IMG/VR virus record: IMGVR_UViG_3300037119_004558
Coordinates: 1-41,018 of that record
DNA length: 41,018 nt
Direction: 5' to 3' (one strand)
DNA from: a virus
Position 1 is the stretch's first letter. Every line of letters starts with the position of its first letter. Made by a program: the position numbers and the translations under genes. Positions 13,436-20,313 of the stretch are shown here, one piece after another. The notes below the pieces were generated by a model. The model was not told the DNA's origin, made no database searches, and saw nothing but the letters and a program-made list of their open reading frames with translations.

Positions 13436-14455
13436 ATGGCACACGATATCGAGACGATGGCTTACACGGCGGATGTCCCATGGCACGGGCTAGGCGTCCG
13501 CATGACGGATGCAGCGCTCACGTCCACCGACGAAATGATCCGCCAGTCGGGCCTTGACTGGACGGTTTCCAAGGTGCCCCTGGTGACCGCCGACCGGCAG
13601 GATGTAACGGAGGCTTACGCAACCCGTCGTGACTCAGACGGTCGCATCCTGGGAACGGTCGGCCCCGCGTACACGGTCCGCCAGAATCGGGAAAACCTCG
13701 ATTGGTTCAACCCGTTCCTGGAGTCGGGCGAGGTAACCTATCATACGGCCGGGAGCCTCGCGGGAGGCTCGCGGACGTGGGTCCTCGCTCAGATTGGCAG
13801 CAAGGGTAATGCCATGATGGAGATTCGCCCGGGTGACAAGGTTGTCAAGTTTCTCCTGTTCGCGTCCTCCCACGACGCTAGCATGGCGCACAATGGCGGG
13901 CTCACCCCCGTGCGCGTGGTTTGCCGCAACACCCTGTCAATGGCGCTGGCCGATCGGAGCATGTTTAAGGTCAAGCACACGGCCAGCGCGGGCGCGCGTC
14001 TCACGGCCGTGCGCGAGTCTCTCGCAAAGGCTAACGAGGCTTTCACCAAAACGGCCGAGGTGTACCGTTTGCTAGCTAAGGCGAGCATCGATCGTGAGGG
14101 TATCGAGGCTTACGCTAAGGCGGTCTACCAGGTAACCGACGAAACCCCCGTGGCCGAGTCTGCCACGGCGGCCCGTTTCGGAAACATCATCGGACAGGAC
14201 ACCGCAAAGAGCGTTTCCGGGCGCATGGCGGGCATTCTGGCCGACGTGGTAACGAAGGCTCAGCGCGGGCGCGGCAACACGGGCGCGTCGTTCTGGGACG
14301 CCTATAACGGTGTCACGGAGCGTATCTCCTGGGGCACGGATGACAGCAAGGTCTCGGCCGACAAGCGCATGAATTCGGCGTGGTTTGGCAGCGGGGCGGA
14401 CGTGAACGCGCGGGCTCTCCGCGTGGCGATGCAGACGGTCGCGGCGGTCGCATAG
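13436..14455 (+). CDS. DUF932 family phage/plasmid protein
   Basis: 339 residues. The N-terminus MAHDIETMAYTADVPWHGLGVRM, then PLVTADRQDV and later GTVGPAYTVRQN (about 74-85), match the DUF932 (phage/plasmid-like TIGR03299) family, whose members are early or accessory genes of unknown biochemical role. Length is normal for the family. It is the first gene of the rightward arm, behind AGAGGG and the promoter at 13359, and is followed by its own terminator-like hairpin, so it may be expressed strongly and separately. Confidence 0.85.
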   Translation: MAHDIETMAYTADVPWHGLGVRMTDAALTSTDEMIRQSGLDWTVSKVPLVTADRQDVTEAYATRRDSDGRILGTVGPAYTVRQNRENLDWFNPFLESGEVTYHTAGSLAGGSRTWVLAQIGSKGNAMMEIRPGDKVVKFLLFASSHDASMAHNGGLTPVRVVCRNTLSMALADRSMFKVKHTASAGARLTAVRESLAKANEAFTKTAEVYRLLAKASIDREGIEAYAKAVYQVTDETPVAESATAARFGNIIGQDTAKSVSGRMAGILADVVTKAQRGRGNTGASFWDAYNGVTERISWGTDDSKVSADKRMNSAWFGSGADVNARALRVAMQTVAAVA

Positions 14456-14469
14456 CAGGCTAGTCCCAG

Positions 14470-14494
14470 GGGGGGCAGTCACCCTGCCCCCCTT
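14470..14494 (+). terminator. Terminator-like hairpin after the DUF932 gene
   Basis: GGGGGGCAG (14470-14478) pairs perfectly with CTGCCCCCC (14484-14492) around 5 bases, then TT. The T-run is only two bases, so termination may be partial. Confidence 0.5.
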
Positions 14495-14535
14495 GTGGCG
14501 AGTCTACTAACAGGCTCGGGTAACGGAGAGTACAA

Positions 14536-14835
14536 ATGGATAAGCCTACCGTGGCCACGTTCAAACGTGGAGACCGCGTACGCTTCGAGGACAGAGACTC
14601 ACTCATCGCGGGCACCTTCGTGCGCTACATGGGGACCGCTAGCGCCATCATTCGCGCTAACGGGACCGACTACACTTTCGCGGTTCCCGTGGCCGACCTG
14701 TCGTTTATGTTTCCCACGTTGGAGCCTCGCGCGTGCCTTGGTTGCGGCAAGCCTTTCACCCCGGCCGATAGCAACGAGACCGCGTGCTCTCGTGCTTGCG
14801 TGCGCGCCTACGTCATTCGCGGGGGCCGCCGATGA
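14536..14835 (+). CDS. Small protein with C-terminal zinc-finger-like motif
   Basis: 99 residues. An N-terminal SH3-like beta region (FKRGDRVRFEDRDSLIAGTFVRYMG) is followed by CLGCGKPF...CSRAC (about 68-87), a four-cysteine zinc site. The ribosome site GGAG is part of a GTAAC motif copy (14520-14533). Likely nucleic-acid or protein binding; function unknown. Confidence 0.65.
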   Translation: MDKPTVATFKRGDRVRFEDRDSLIAGTFVRYMGTASAIIRANGTDYTFAVPVADLSFMFPTLEPRACLGCGKPFTPADSNETACSRACVRAYVIRGGRR

Positions 14836-15242
14836 CTTGCCACGACTGCAAAGCCGGTATCCCGCCGACCCCCCCGGGGCACACTGGGGGCACAGGCTAC
14901 GCGCGTCTCCGTGAGCCTGCCGATGCTACCGTCTGTTACCCGTGCGCGGACGTGCGCGAGCGGGCGGACGTGGACGCGCTACCCCCCGGGGGTAAGACTG
15001 TCCTCTATCTCCGTGGGCCAGCGGGCACGAATCTCACGGTCCCCTATAGCCTCACGTCCTGGACGGGGGGTGAGGTGCTGACTGTCTGGCGTGTGCGTAC
15101 GGCCCGCGTCGGGCGTGCCTTCGGCTGGCAGCGCGCCCCGTTCCGCTACTACTTCCGCGCGGTCTCGCCCCGGACGGGAGCCCGCTACTATGGCACCTCG
15201 CCCGGACCCGGGATGTATGCGCGCGTTACCCGATGTAAGTAG
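14832..15242 (+). CDS. Zinc-ribbon-like hypothetical protein
   Basis: 136 residues from ATG 14832, which overlaps the previous stop as ATGA. CHDC (3-6) and CYPC (about 35-38) form a probable zinc ribbon. The second half is basic and aromatic (RAFGWQRAPFRYYFRAVSPRTGARYYG). It is paired with the preceding Cys-rich gene; no family recognised. Confidence 0.6.
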   Translation: MTCHDCKAGIPPTPPGHTGGTGYARLREPADATVCYPCADVRERADVDALPPGGKTVLYLRGPAGTNLTVPYSLTSWTGGEVLTVWRVRTARVGRAFGWQRAPFRYYFRAVSPRTGARYYGTSPGPGMYARVTRCK

Positions 15243-15280
15243 CCTTACCCGTTGGCCTAACCGGACCCGTGAGTCAGGTA

Positions 15281-15309
15281 TTGACTCATAGGTCCCATTA
15301 GGGTAACGT
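15281..15309 (+). promoter_or_regulatory. Rightward promoter before 15336
   Basis: TTGACT at 15281-15286, 17-base spacer, TAACGT at 15304-15309. The -35 box lies in the inverted repeat TGAGTCA-N5-TGACTCA (15270-15288). The -10 box is the left half of the palindrome GTAACGTGCCGTTAC (15303-15317), which also spans the predicted start point. Confidence 0.65.
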
Positions 15310-15317
15310 GCCGTTAC
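15303..15317. promoter_or_regulatory. Candidate operator overlapping a -10 box
   Basis: GTAACGTGCCGTTAC, with both half-sites exact and a 5-base spacer. It coincides with the -10 box and start point of the promoter at 15281, the same geometry as at 1961-1974. Confidence 0.6.
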
Positions 15318-15335
15318 CTGTGATGGAGGTATGTC

Positions 15336-15782
15336 ATGATTGCTAGCAAGGTCTCTGCCGAGGTCCTACTGTCCGCTGCTCGTGAGGTCGGGGTATCGCT
15401 CGATATCCGCTCACTGTCCGCCATGCGCCACCGTGTCAAGGTGAACCCCGACCGGGGTAGCAACCCCGATGCCTTCACCCCCAAGGGAAACCGCCGCGCG
15501 GGCGAGGCTGGGGACCTGCGGTATCAGCGCACGTCCGCCAATGCGACACGCGACACGAGTCGGGTAAACGCCGTTTGCTGGCACGGGTTCCGTGACTTCT
15601 TCCGCGCGGTCTACCGCCGCAACCCCGATGCTGTCTTCACCACGGCGATGGCCAAATGGGCAGGCTCGGAGCATTTCGAGGCCAACTTTCCAGCCTCTGG
15701 CATGCGTAACGTTGGGTCGGCCTACATGCCGATGATGGCGGCCGAGGTGTGCCGATGCCCGGAGTCGGGCTGGGCACGTTAG
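15336..15782 (+). CDS. Hypothetical protein
   Basis: 148 residues, helical and basic. MIASKVSAEVLLSAAREVGVSLDIRS at the start and WHGFRDFFRAVYRRNPDAVFTTAMAKW around 90-116. Good ribosome site (GGAGG, 8 bases upstream). No catalytic motif seen and no family recognised. First gene behind the promoter at 15281, in the small-gene accessory region. Confidence 0.6.
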   Translation: MIASKVSAEVLLSAAREVGVSLDIRSLSAMRHRVKVNPDRGSNPDAFTPKGNRRAGEAGDLRYQRTSANATRDTSRVNAVCWHGFRDFFRAVYRRNPDAVFTTAMAKWAGSEHFEANFPASGMRNVGSAYMPMMAAEVCRCPESGWAR

Positions 15783-15854
15783 AGGGTTGCTCTATCCGGC
15801 CCGTGCTCTGCATGGGTCGCATTAGGGTAACTGTCTATAGGAGGATAGAAAGTC

Positions 15855-16061
15855 ATGGATAAGCAATTCGACTCTAGCATTGTCATTGGTGGGGAGGACG
15901 GGGCACGCGAAGTGCTTGCTGCATTCCTGGAACGGTCGGCCGCATTCCGTTTCGAGCCTTTACCGGACGACAACTACTGTTTCCACTACAACACAGAGCA
16001 CGCGTCCGCTATCGAGCCTTTCGCGTCGTGGTTTCCCGTTCTGCCACCCATTGAAGGGTAA
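15855..16061 (+). CDS. Small acidic hypothetical protein
   Basis: 68 residues with a GGAGG ribosome site. Acidic and aromatic (MDKQFDSSIVIGGEDGAREVLAAFLERS). Its upstream region at 15811-15831 is a near-copy (19 of 21 bases) of the promoter spacer at 15287-15307, pointing to a duplicated control segment. Function unknown. Confidence 0.55.
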   Translation: MDKQFDSSIVIGGEDGAREVLAAFLERSAAFRFEPLPDDNYCFHYNTEHASAIEPFASWFPVLPPIEG

Positions 16062-16072
16062 CGGAGGATAGA

Positions 16073-16303
16073 ATGGAACAGGGTAGCGCAGTATCGTATC
16101 GGGTATTCGTCCGGAATTGGTACCGCTGGCAGGGTAGCCAGTTCGTGGGGGGTTTCCGTAGTTTGGTGCCTAACTCCGGGGGCAGGAAAACCACCCTTGC
16201 CCGGGGTTGCACGGAGGCCGAGGCTCGCTCCATCTGTGAGCGGTACGCTGCCACGCATCGCCCCGGCCCCCTGTCCCGTAAGGCAGAATACGAGAGGGAG
16301 TAG
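16073..16303 (+). CDS. Small hypothetical protein
   Basis: 76 residues, compact alpha/beta with YRVFVRNWYRWQGSQFVGGFRSL and TEAEARSICERYAATH. The ribosome site AACGGAGG is continuous with a GTAAC copy at 16059-16072. No family recognised. Confidence 0.55.
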   Translation: MEQGSAVSYRVFVRNWYRWQGSQFVGGFRSLVPNSGGRKTTLARGCTEAEARSICERYAATHRPGPLSRKAEYERE

Positions 16304-16306
16304 CCA

Positions 16307-16492
16307 ATGAGACTGAATCAACGTTCAGCGGTCGGGACCCGTGCCTATGGTGAGTTACGTCCGGGGGATTGGCGCGTCGTGTGCGCTACCTGCGACGCGG
16401 GAGGTACTATCAGTTACAAGACACGGAGCGAGGCTGGGCAGGCTGCTACCACCAATTCGGCACGTCCGTGCCAATCCTGTGGAGCAAGGTGA
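16307..16492 (+). CDS. Small zinc-ribbon-like protein
   Basis: 61 residues with CATC (26-29) and CQSC (55-58), a four-cysteine zinc-ribbon arrangement around a basic middle. Its ribosome site (GAATACGAGAGGGAGTAG) is repeated almost exactly before the gene at 16513. Function unknown. Confidence 0.55.
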   Translation: MRLNQRSAVGTRAYGELRPGDWRVVCATCDAGGTISYKTRSEAGQAATTNSARPCQSCGAR

Positions 16493-16512
16493 ATACGAAA
16501 GGGAGTAGGCCA

Positions 16513-16689
16513 ATGGAGAATGCAACGGAGAAGCACGGATCGTGTTGGTTCGTGGTCCTGCACTGCGCCAGTGCGGAGGATGCCGCTATCGCGGCAGCGC
16601 GTGTCAAGATCGATGTAACGTTCCGTACAGGACCGCCCCGCATCCTCCGTGCTGGGGAGAAGCTAGGCAAGAGAGGGGAATGCTACTGA
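16513..16689 (+). CDS. Small hypothetical protein
   Basis: 58 residues from ATG 16513, chosen for the AGGGAG ribosome site that copies the one at 16286-16306. Contains SAEDAAIAAARVKIDVTF, an alpha/beta pattern. No function assigned. Confidence 0.5.
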   Translation: MENATEKHGSCWFVVLHCASAEDAAIAAARVKIDVTFRTGPPRILRAGEKLGKRGECY

Positions 16690-16856
16690 TGCGAACCGTC
16701 TGCATTGAATGCTCCTGTGAACGTCCTGAGTACAATTGCTGGGAGTGCAAGGAGGACGTGTGCCTAGCCCACGTTGCGAAGCACACGATCCGGCATTGGG
16801 AGGAGGAGCGACAGGACCCGTCAACCATCTATTCGTCTGAGGGTGAGGAGGAGTAA
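16689..16856 (+). CDS. Small Cys-rich (B-box-like) protein
   Basis: 55 residues. CIECSCERPEYNCWECKEDVCLAHVAKH gives six Cys plus two His within 30 residues, a B-box or ZnF-like pattern, and the tail is acidic (EEERQDPS...EGEEE). The ATG shares its A with the last base of the preceding stop codon. Likely zinc-binding; role unknown. Confidence 0.55.
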   Translation: MRTVCIECSCERPEYNCWECKEDVCLAHVAKHTIRHWEEERQDPSTIYSSEGEEE

Positions 16857-16859
16857 GTC

Positions 16860-17345
16860 ATGTTACCCGCAATCGGTCTAGTCGTGCTGGCAGCGGCCAG
16901 CCCCACGCAACGTTTCGAGAACTACGTACAGGCATGGAGCCTTCGGGTTGGGGTCCCTTGGGGACAGCTGCGGACCCCCAGCGACTTCCCCCGAGTCTTC
17001 ACCAGTGAGCACATGATCCCGGCCGGGTTCGCCCGCAACACGATCGCCCAGACGGAGCCTGACAGCAACGTCGCGGGCCGGGCTCAGATCAGGGTGGACC
17101 CTCGCCGGATAGGCAAGGCGGACAATCAGGAGCTATCCCGGTGGGCACTCCACGAGGTGTGCCATGTCCGACTTGGGCATCAAGTGTTTAGGTTCAACGT
17201 TCACGATGCTCCGGAATTGGATGCTCAACACAAGGCATGCATGGCCAATGCGGTAACGTCCGCTAGGGCAGACGCGCATCAGCCTGTGAAGAAGGGGCGG
17301 GGGTGGAAGAAATGGCTGATCCTGGCCGCAATAGTGCTCATCTGA
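16860..17345 (+). CDS. Membrane-anchored metallopeptidase-like protein
   Basis: 161 residues behind GAGGAG. A hydrophobic N-terminus (MLPAIGLVVLAAAS) may be a signal or anchor, and a second hydrophobic stretch ends the protein (WKKWLILAAIVLI). The central motif HEVCHVRLGH (98-107) is a zincin HExxH with a following LGH, and EL at 119-120 may supply a further ligand. It could cut host envelope proteins, but activity is not shown and the motif alone can be misleading. Small zincins of phages vary widely, so no named family is given. Confidence 0.6.
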   Translation: MLPAIGLVVLAAASPTQRFENYVQAWSLRVGVPWGQLRTPSDFPRVFTSEHMIPAGFARNTIAQTEPDSNVAGRAQIRVDPRRIGKADNQELSRWALHEVCHVRLGHQVFRFNVHDAPELDAQHKACMANAVTSARADAHQPVKKGRGWKKWLILAAIVLI

Positions 17346-17539
17346 GCGACATTCGGGGCAAGGTGCTGGAGCGCCGCAGGCTGGTGGAGACCGCCATTCA
17401 AGCCTTTGATCGGGGTCCCGTGCTCCGGGCCGCCGTGAAGCTGGCCGGGGCTTTGGACGCTTACCTCCAGGACGGGGTTTGCCTGGACAACGGGCGGGGC
17501 TCTGTGTGCTATGGTACCTGCCCCGTGTGTAAGGAGTGA
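17312..17539 (+). CDS. Hypothetical protein with C-terminal Cys pair
   Basis: 75 residues from ATG 17312 with GGAAG upstream; the frame also has an ATG at 17303. It overlaps the end of the metallopeptidase gene by 34 bases. Helical (DIRGKVLERRRLVETAIQAFDRG) and ending in CYGTCPVCKE, a Cys cluster. The stop TGA lies just past the AAGGAG used by the next gene. Confidence 0.5.
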   Translation: MADPGRNSAHLSDIRGKVLERRRLVETAIQAFDRGPVLRAAVKLAGALDAYLQDGVCLDNGRGSVCYGTCPVCKE

Positions 17540-17544
17540 TACCT

Positions 17545-17721
17545 GTGAAGTCCTTTTCGGGATTGGCTCCTGAGGGTGGACTTATTTGGGGTTTACTCCT
17601 GTTTCTGGTTCTCTTGTGGTTGCATTCTATTGGAGGTTACACAGTGATTTGGGTGATGGGTTCCTTGGTCTGGCTGGTGCTCCGCATTGCCATTGGTTCG
17701 GGAGGTGTTACCAGGAGGTGA
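17545..17721 (+). CDS. Small membrane protein
   Basis: 58 residues from GTG 17545, chosen because AAGGAG lies 8 bases upstream; GTG 17536 is an alternative coupled start. Two hydrophobic segments (LIWGLLLFLVLLWLH and TVIWVMGSLVWLVLRIAI) separated by a short turn. Holin-like size, but no family evidence. Confidence 0.55.
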   Translation: MKSFSGLAPEGGLIWGLLLFLVLLWLHSIGGYTVIWVMGSLVWLVLRIAIGSGGVTRR

Positions 17722-17740
17722 GAGGGGCTCCCTTTTGGGG

Positions 17741-17770
17741 TTGACAGGTGCAAGGAGGGTGTAGTAGGGT
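17741..17770 (+). promoter_or_regulatory. Promoter of the XRE regulator gene
   Basis: TTGACA at 17741-17746, 18-base spacer, TAGGGT at 17765-17770. The same -10 sequence is used by two leftward promoters. The predicted start is near 17777, just before the palindrome at 17781-17798. Confidence 0.55.
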
Positions 17771-17780
17771 GTCACCCGGT

Positions 17781-17798
17781 CCTGTTATCTAGTACAGG
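17781..17798. promoter_or_regulatory. LexA-box-like palindrome CCTGT-N8-ACAGG
   Basis: The core CTGT-N8-ACAG equals the consensus of gammaproteobacterial LexA boxes. It lies right after the predicted start point of the XRE gene. It could be a site for host LexA, linking this regulator to DNA damage, or the regulator's own operator. A related palindrome CCTGTTAACAGG occurs at 24397. Confidence 0.5.
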
Positions 17799-17829
17799 AA
17801 ACAGAATCCGGAATGGAGCCTTTAGCCCC

Positions 17830-18267
17830 GTGAAACCTGAATCAGAGCCTCGATCCACAAGCCCCGACTCCAGCCCTCAATCCAGAAGCCTCAGTCCTCA
17901 ATCCAGAAGCACAAGCCCCGGCCGCGCACGCGAGGCCGACCCCGCGCCGCTGAAGCCGGGCAGCTGGGACGGGTCCCGTGTGGTGAAGGCCACCTTGCCC
18001 CGATTGCAAGAGATCCTGGAGGCGCAGGGGCTGACCAATGGCGATGTCGCGCGGGGCACCCAGATTGCCCACGCCCAGATCAGCCGGATCTTTTCCGGGA
18101 AGCAGGGCATGAGCCTGACCAGTGCGCTCCGGATTGCGGGGTTCCTGGGGGTAACGGTCGAAAGGTTGGCCAGCATCCTGAAGGCAGGGAGCAACCTGGG
18201 CAAGCGTCTGAAGAAGAAGGCAGGGAAGGAGGCTCGTCGTTCGGGTACCGGAGGTTACCCAAAGTGA
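17830..18267 (+). CDS. XRE-family helix-turn-helix regulator
   Basis: 145 residues from GTG 17830. Residues 8-32 are a Ser/Pro/Arg/Gln repeat (SPQSRS twice), coded by two exact 15-bp direct repeats at about 17874 and 17895. Residues 55-117 form a Cro/CI-type HTH: LTNGDVARGTQIAHAQISRIFSG then MSLTSALRIAGFLGVTVERL. The C-terminus is strongly basic (KRLKKKAGKEARR). No dimerisation or peptidase domain is seen. It has its own promoter and palindrome, suggesting autoregulation. It is the best candidate for binding the dispersed GTAAC sites, but that is a guess. Confidence 0.8.
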   Translation: MKPESEPRSTSPDSSPQSRSLSPQSRSTSPGRAREADPAPLKPGSWDGSRVVKATLPRLQEILEAQGLTNGDVARGTQIAHAQISRIFSGKQGMSLTSALRIAGFLGVTVERLASILKAGSNLGKRLKKKAGKEARRSGTGGYPK

Positions 18268-18452
18268 GTGAGCCTCGGCCCCGTATGCGAGTAACCAACT
18301 GCCTGAAGCCCGTGCGGGTCAAGTTCGTCTGCTGCCAATGTGGCCTGGAGATCGAGCAGGGTGAGCATGTATTCTGGAAGCACGAGCGTTGCCGTGACAC
18401 GGACGGCAAGGTGCGCGTGGAGTTCGTGACCGACAACCTGGAGGGCGTGTAA
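18264..18452 (+). CDS. Small zinc-finger-like protein
   Basis: 62 residues from GTG 18264, overlapping the HTH stop by GTGA. CCQC (23-26) with a later HERC (about 40-43) gives a CxxC...HxxC zinc site. Translational coupling to the regulator suggests shared timing. Function unknown. Confidence 0.55.
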   Translation: MSEPRPRMRVTNCLKPVRVKFVCCQCGLEIEQGEHVFWKHERCRDTDGKVRVEFVTDNLEGV

Positions 18453-18704
18453 TTGCCGATACCCCAAATGGAGCACTTCAACCTGGAGATCGCCGAGGTT
18501 CCCGACCCGCGCCGCAAGGACGGGAGCCACTGTGTGGCCTTCACCCTGGCCACGAAGACGCGGAAGATGACCGTTGCGATTGAGCCCCACGAGATGGACC
18601 AGCTGGGCGTGTCGCTGATCGCTGCCGCTGCCGTGATTCGGGAGCGTGTGGGCAGGTTGCTGGCCACCGGGGAGGACCGGACGCTGTTCGTTCCGGGCCA
18701 CTGA
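18453..18704 (+). CDS. Hypothetical alpha/beta protein
   Basis: 83 residues from TTG 18453, chosen because GGAGG lies 8 bases upstream; ATG 18468 is an alternative start without a ribosome site. Beta strands (FNLEIAEVP, HCVAFTLATKTRKMTVAI) followed by a helix (LGVSLIAAAAVIRERVGRLL). No family recognised. Confidence 0.55.
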   Translation: MPIPQMEHFNLEIAEVPDPRRKDGSHCVAFTLATKTRKMTVAIEPHEMDQLGVSLIAAAAVIRERVGRLLATGEDRTLFVPGH

Positions 18705-19039
18705 TGGCCGACGAGATCAAGTTGGTCAGTGAGAACCCGGTCAAGATCGTCCACGTCGTCCAGCGCACGCGCGTGGTGGAATATCGCGTTACCACGAAGC
18801 TATGGGTCTATACCATCCGCTACTGGATCGAGAGCAGTCCGGAGCACGGGGGCGTGGCCAGTGGGCAGGAAGCGCGGGAGCTGGTGGAGAAAGCCGAGAA
18901 CGATGTGAAGCACTGGTACCCGATGCCCAGCACGCTCAGCCTGGCCGAGCACCTGATCGAGAAGGTGTCCTGTGCGAACAGCATCGAGGTTTGTTACCAC
19001 GCAGGTAACGGGGTAACGATCCATAGGGACTGGCCATGA
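18704..19039 (+). CDS. Hypothetical protein
   Basis: 111 residues; the ATG overlaps the previous stop as TGATG. N-terminal beta region (IVHVVQRTRVVEYRVTTKLWVYTIRYWI) and a helical centre (GQEARELVEKAENDVKHW). No motif or family recognised. A GTAAC pair lies at its 3' end (19001-19026). Confidence 0.5.
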   Translation: MADEIKLVSENPVKIVHVVQRTRVVEYRVTTKLWVYTIRYWIESSPEHGGVASGQEARELVEKAENDVKHWYPMPSTLSLAEHLIEKVSCANSIEVCYHAGNGVTIHRDWP

Positions 19040-19131
19040 AGTGGGTCCTGTTCGGGGCGGCTGAGCTGGTGGTCCTATTCCTCGTTACCCTGGCCATCGT
19101 GTGGGGTACCCAGCGGAGGAAGAAGCCGTGA
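19036..19131 (+). CDS. Single-pass micro-membrane protein
   Basis: 31 residues: MKWVLFGAAELVVLFLVTLAIVWG is one transmembrane helix, followed by TQRRKKP, a positive-inside tail. The start overlaps the previous stop as ATGA and its own stop overlaps the next start as GTGA, which supports real translation. Role unknown. Confidence 0.5.
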   Translation: MKWVLFGAAELVVLFLVTLAIVWGTQRRKKP

Positions 19132-19448
19132 CCCGCAGCGAGGTGCTGTACGGGCTCCAGCGCAAGGGGGTCAGGCTGGTGGCCGAGGACGCGGAATTCC
19201 TGTGGGAGTGTGACCGTGCTGAAGCTGCGGCGTTGGTACAAGCTAACTCCGGAGGAGAGACGCAGCTGCATCGATCAGGCGCGCACTCTGTTCCAGGAGG
19301 GGAAGGGGCTGGAGACTGTCCTCCGGGCGCTAGCTCTGGACCCATTGGACCGCTCGCGGGTTTCGGGGCTCGGGTCTACGCCTCCCCCCGCGAAGCCCCC
19401 AGCTACGGACACCTCAACCCCCCCGGCCGCAAAGTCCCCACGTCGTAG
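19128..19448 (+). CDS. Hypothetical protein overlapping the next gene
   Basis: 106 residues from GTG 19128. The first 40 residues (TRSEVLYGLQRKGVRLVAEDAEFLWECD) look like a compact helix-strand domain, loosely similar to TubC N-terminal docking domains. The remainder overlaps 19210-19836 in another frame and is Pro/Gly-rich, as a shadow would be. Either a short real gene with a non-functional tail, or the N-terminal part of the next gene separated by a frameshift. Confidence 0.4.
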   Translation: MTRSEVLYGLQRKGVRLVAEDAEFLWECDRAEAAALVQANSGGETQLHRSGAHSVPGGEGAGDCPPGASSGPIGPLAGFGARVYASPREAPSYGHLNPPGRKVPTS

Positions 19449-19836
19449 GAGAGACCCCGCTGGCCATGCTGCCATCCTGCGGGACGAAGCCGACGACTAC
19501 CAGGAGAGCCTACGGGAGCTGTTGCCTCCGGGAGCCAGGGCTCAGCTGCTGGTGGAAGCCGCGACGAGCGCGAACCCCCTCATGCGGGCCGGTGCCATCA
19601 AGCGCATCGATGAGATCCTGAATGCCGATTCAGGGGGCGGGCAAGCGGTACCGCTCTTTACCCTGCCTGCGGACACTCGGCTGGGATTCGCTCCTGTGGT
19701 GAGCCAGGGCCAGCACGACGTGGAAGCTGAGAAGGCTCGTGTGTGCAAGGTAATCCAGCGTTACTGGCTGGCCAGTGAGGACGACGAGGAGTCGGCCCGT
19801 TGGCAGGCGTGCCTGGCCGAGGTAATCGGTGACTGA
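19210..19836 (+). CDS. Possible small-terminase-like protein
   Basis: 208 residues from GTG 19210 (GTG 19216 also has GGGAG ahead). N-terminal helices (LTPEERRSCIDQARTLFQEGKGLETVLRALALDP), a Pro/Ala/Thr linker (about 55-80), then LLPPGARAQLLVEAATSANPLMRAGAIKRIDEILN (about 98-132) and an acidic C-terminus. The middle pattern resembles the core of some phage small-terminase or HTH-adaptor proteins. It lies far from the large terminase, in the early arm. The assignment is weak; the gene itself is likely real. Confidence 0.55.
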   Translation: MTVLKLRRWYKLTPEERRSCIDQARTLFQEGKGLETVLRALALDPLDRSRVSGLGSTPPPAKPPATDTSTPPAAKSPRRRRDPAGHAAILRDEADDYQESLRELLPPGARAQLLVEAATSANPLMRAGAIKRIDEILNADSGGGQAVPLFTLPADTRLGFAPVVSQGQHDVEAEKARVCKVIQRYWLASEDDEESARWQACLAEVIGD

Positions 19837-20005
19837 TCCCGGGCCGGGCTGGACCTGGCCGATGAGGGAGCAAGTGCTGTTCTTTGGGCCGATGCTGCTG
19901 CTGCTGGCGTACGTGATCTGGGATGTGTGGATGGTCCTGCACTTCCTGAGCTACTACAAGCAGCGCCCCGACTGGTGGAAGGTGTACCCGAGGTGGGACC
20001 GATGA
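19829..20005 (+). CDS. Small membrane protein
   Basis: 58 residues from GTG 19829. One long hydrophobic stretch (VLFFGPMLLLLAYVIWDVWMVL, about 16-37) followed by a basic, aromatic tail (SYYKQRPDWWKVYPRWDR). Overlaps genes on both sides by a few bases. Role unknown. Confidence 0.5.
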   Translation: MTDPGPGWTWPMREQVLFFGPMLLLLAYVIWDVWMVLHFLSYYKQRPDWWKVYPRWDR

Positions 20006-20313
20006 GCAAAGGGAAGTTCACTGTCTACACGGTACTGGACGGTGCCGCAATCGAGGTGCTCCGGACCGACTCCGCGTCACGGGCCGAGGGGTATCTCGCC
20101 GGTGAGTGGAAGAAGCACAAGGGAGTGAAGCACAGGCACCACGGCGTGATCTTCACGGACAATCCCGATGCTGGCGACATCAGCCCGATGGACCTGGCCG
20201 ACCTGCGGTGCGACGAGAAGGCTGGGGACATCGTGCGTCGGTTGCTGCTCGGGGCCACAGCATTCCTGGTAACGCTCGTTTACTGGGGACTCAGGCTGAG
20301 AGCATGCCGGTGA
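20002..20313 (+). CDS. Hypothetical tail-anchored membrane protein
   Basis: 103 residues from ATG 20002 (ATGA overlap). A soluble alpha/beta N-terminal region with SRAEGYLAGEWKKHKGVKHRHHGVIF and a C-terminal hydrophobic helix (LLLGATAFLVTLVYWGLRL). Probably membrane-attached with the bulk in the cytoplasm. No family recognised. Confidence 0.5.
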   Translation: MSKGKFTVYTVLDGAAIEVLRTDSASRAEGYLAGEWKKHKGVKHRHHGVIFTDNPDAGDISPMDLADLRCDEKAGDIVRRLLLGATAFLVTLVYWGLRLRACR

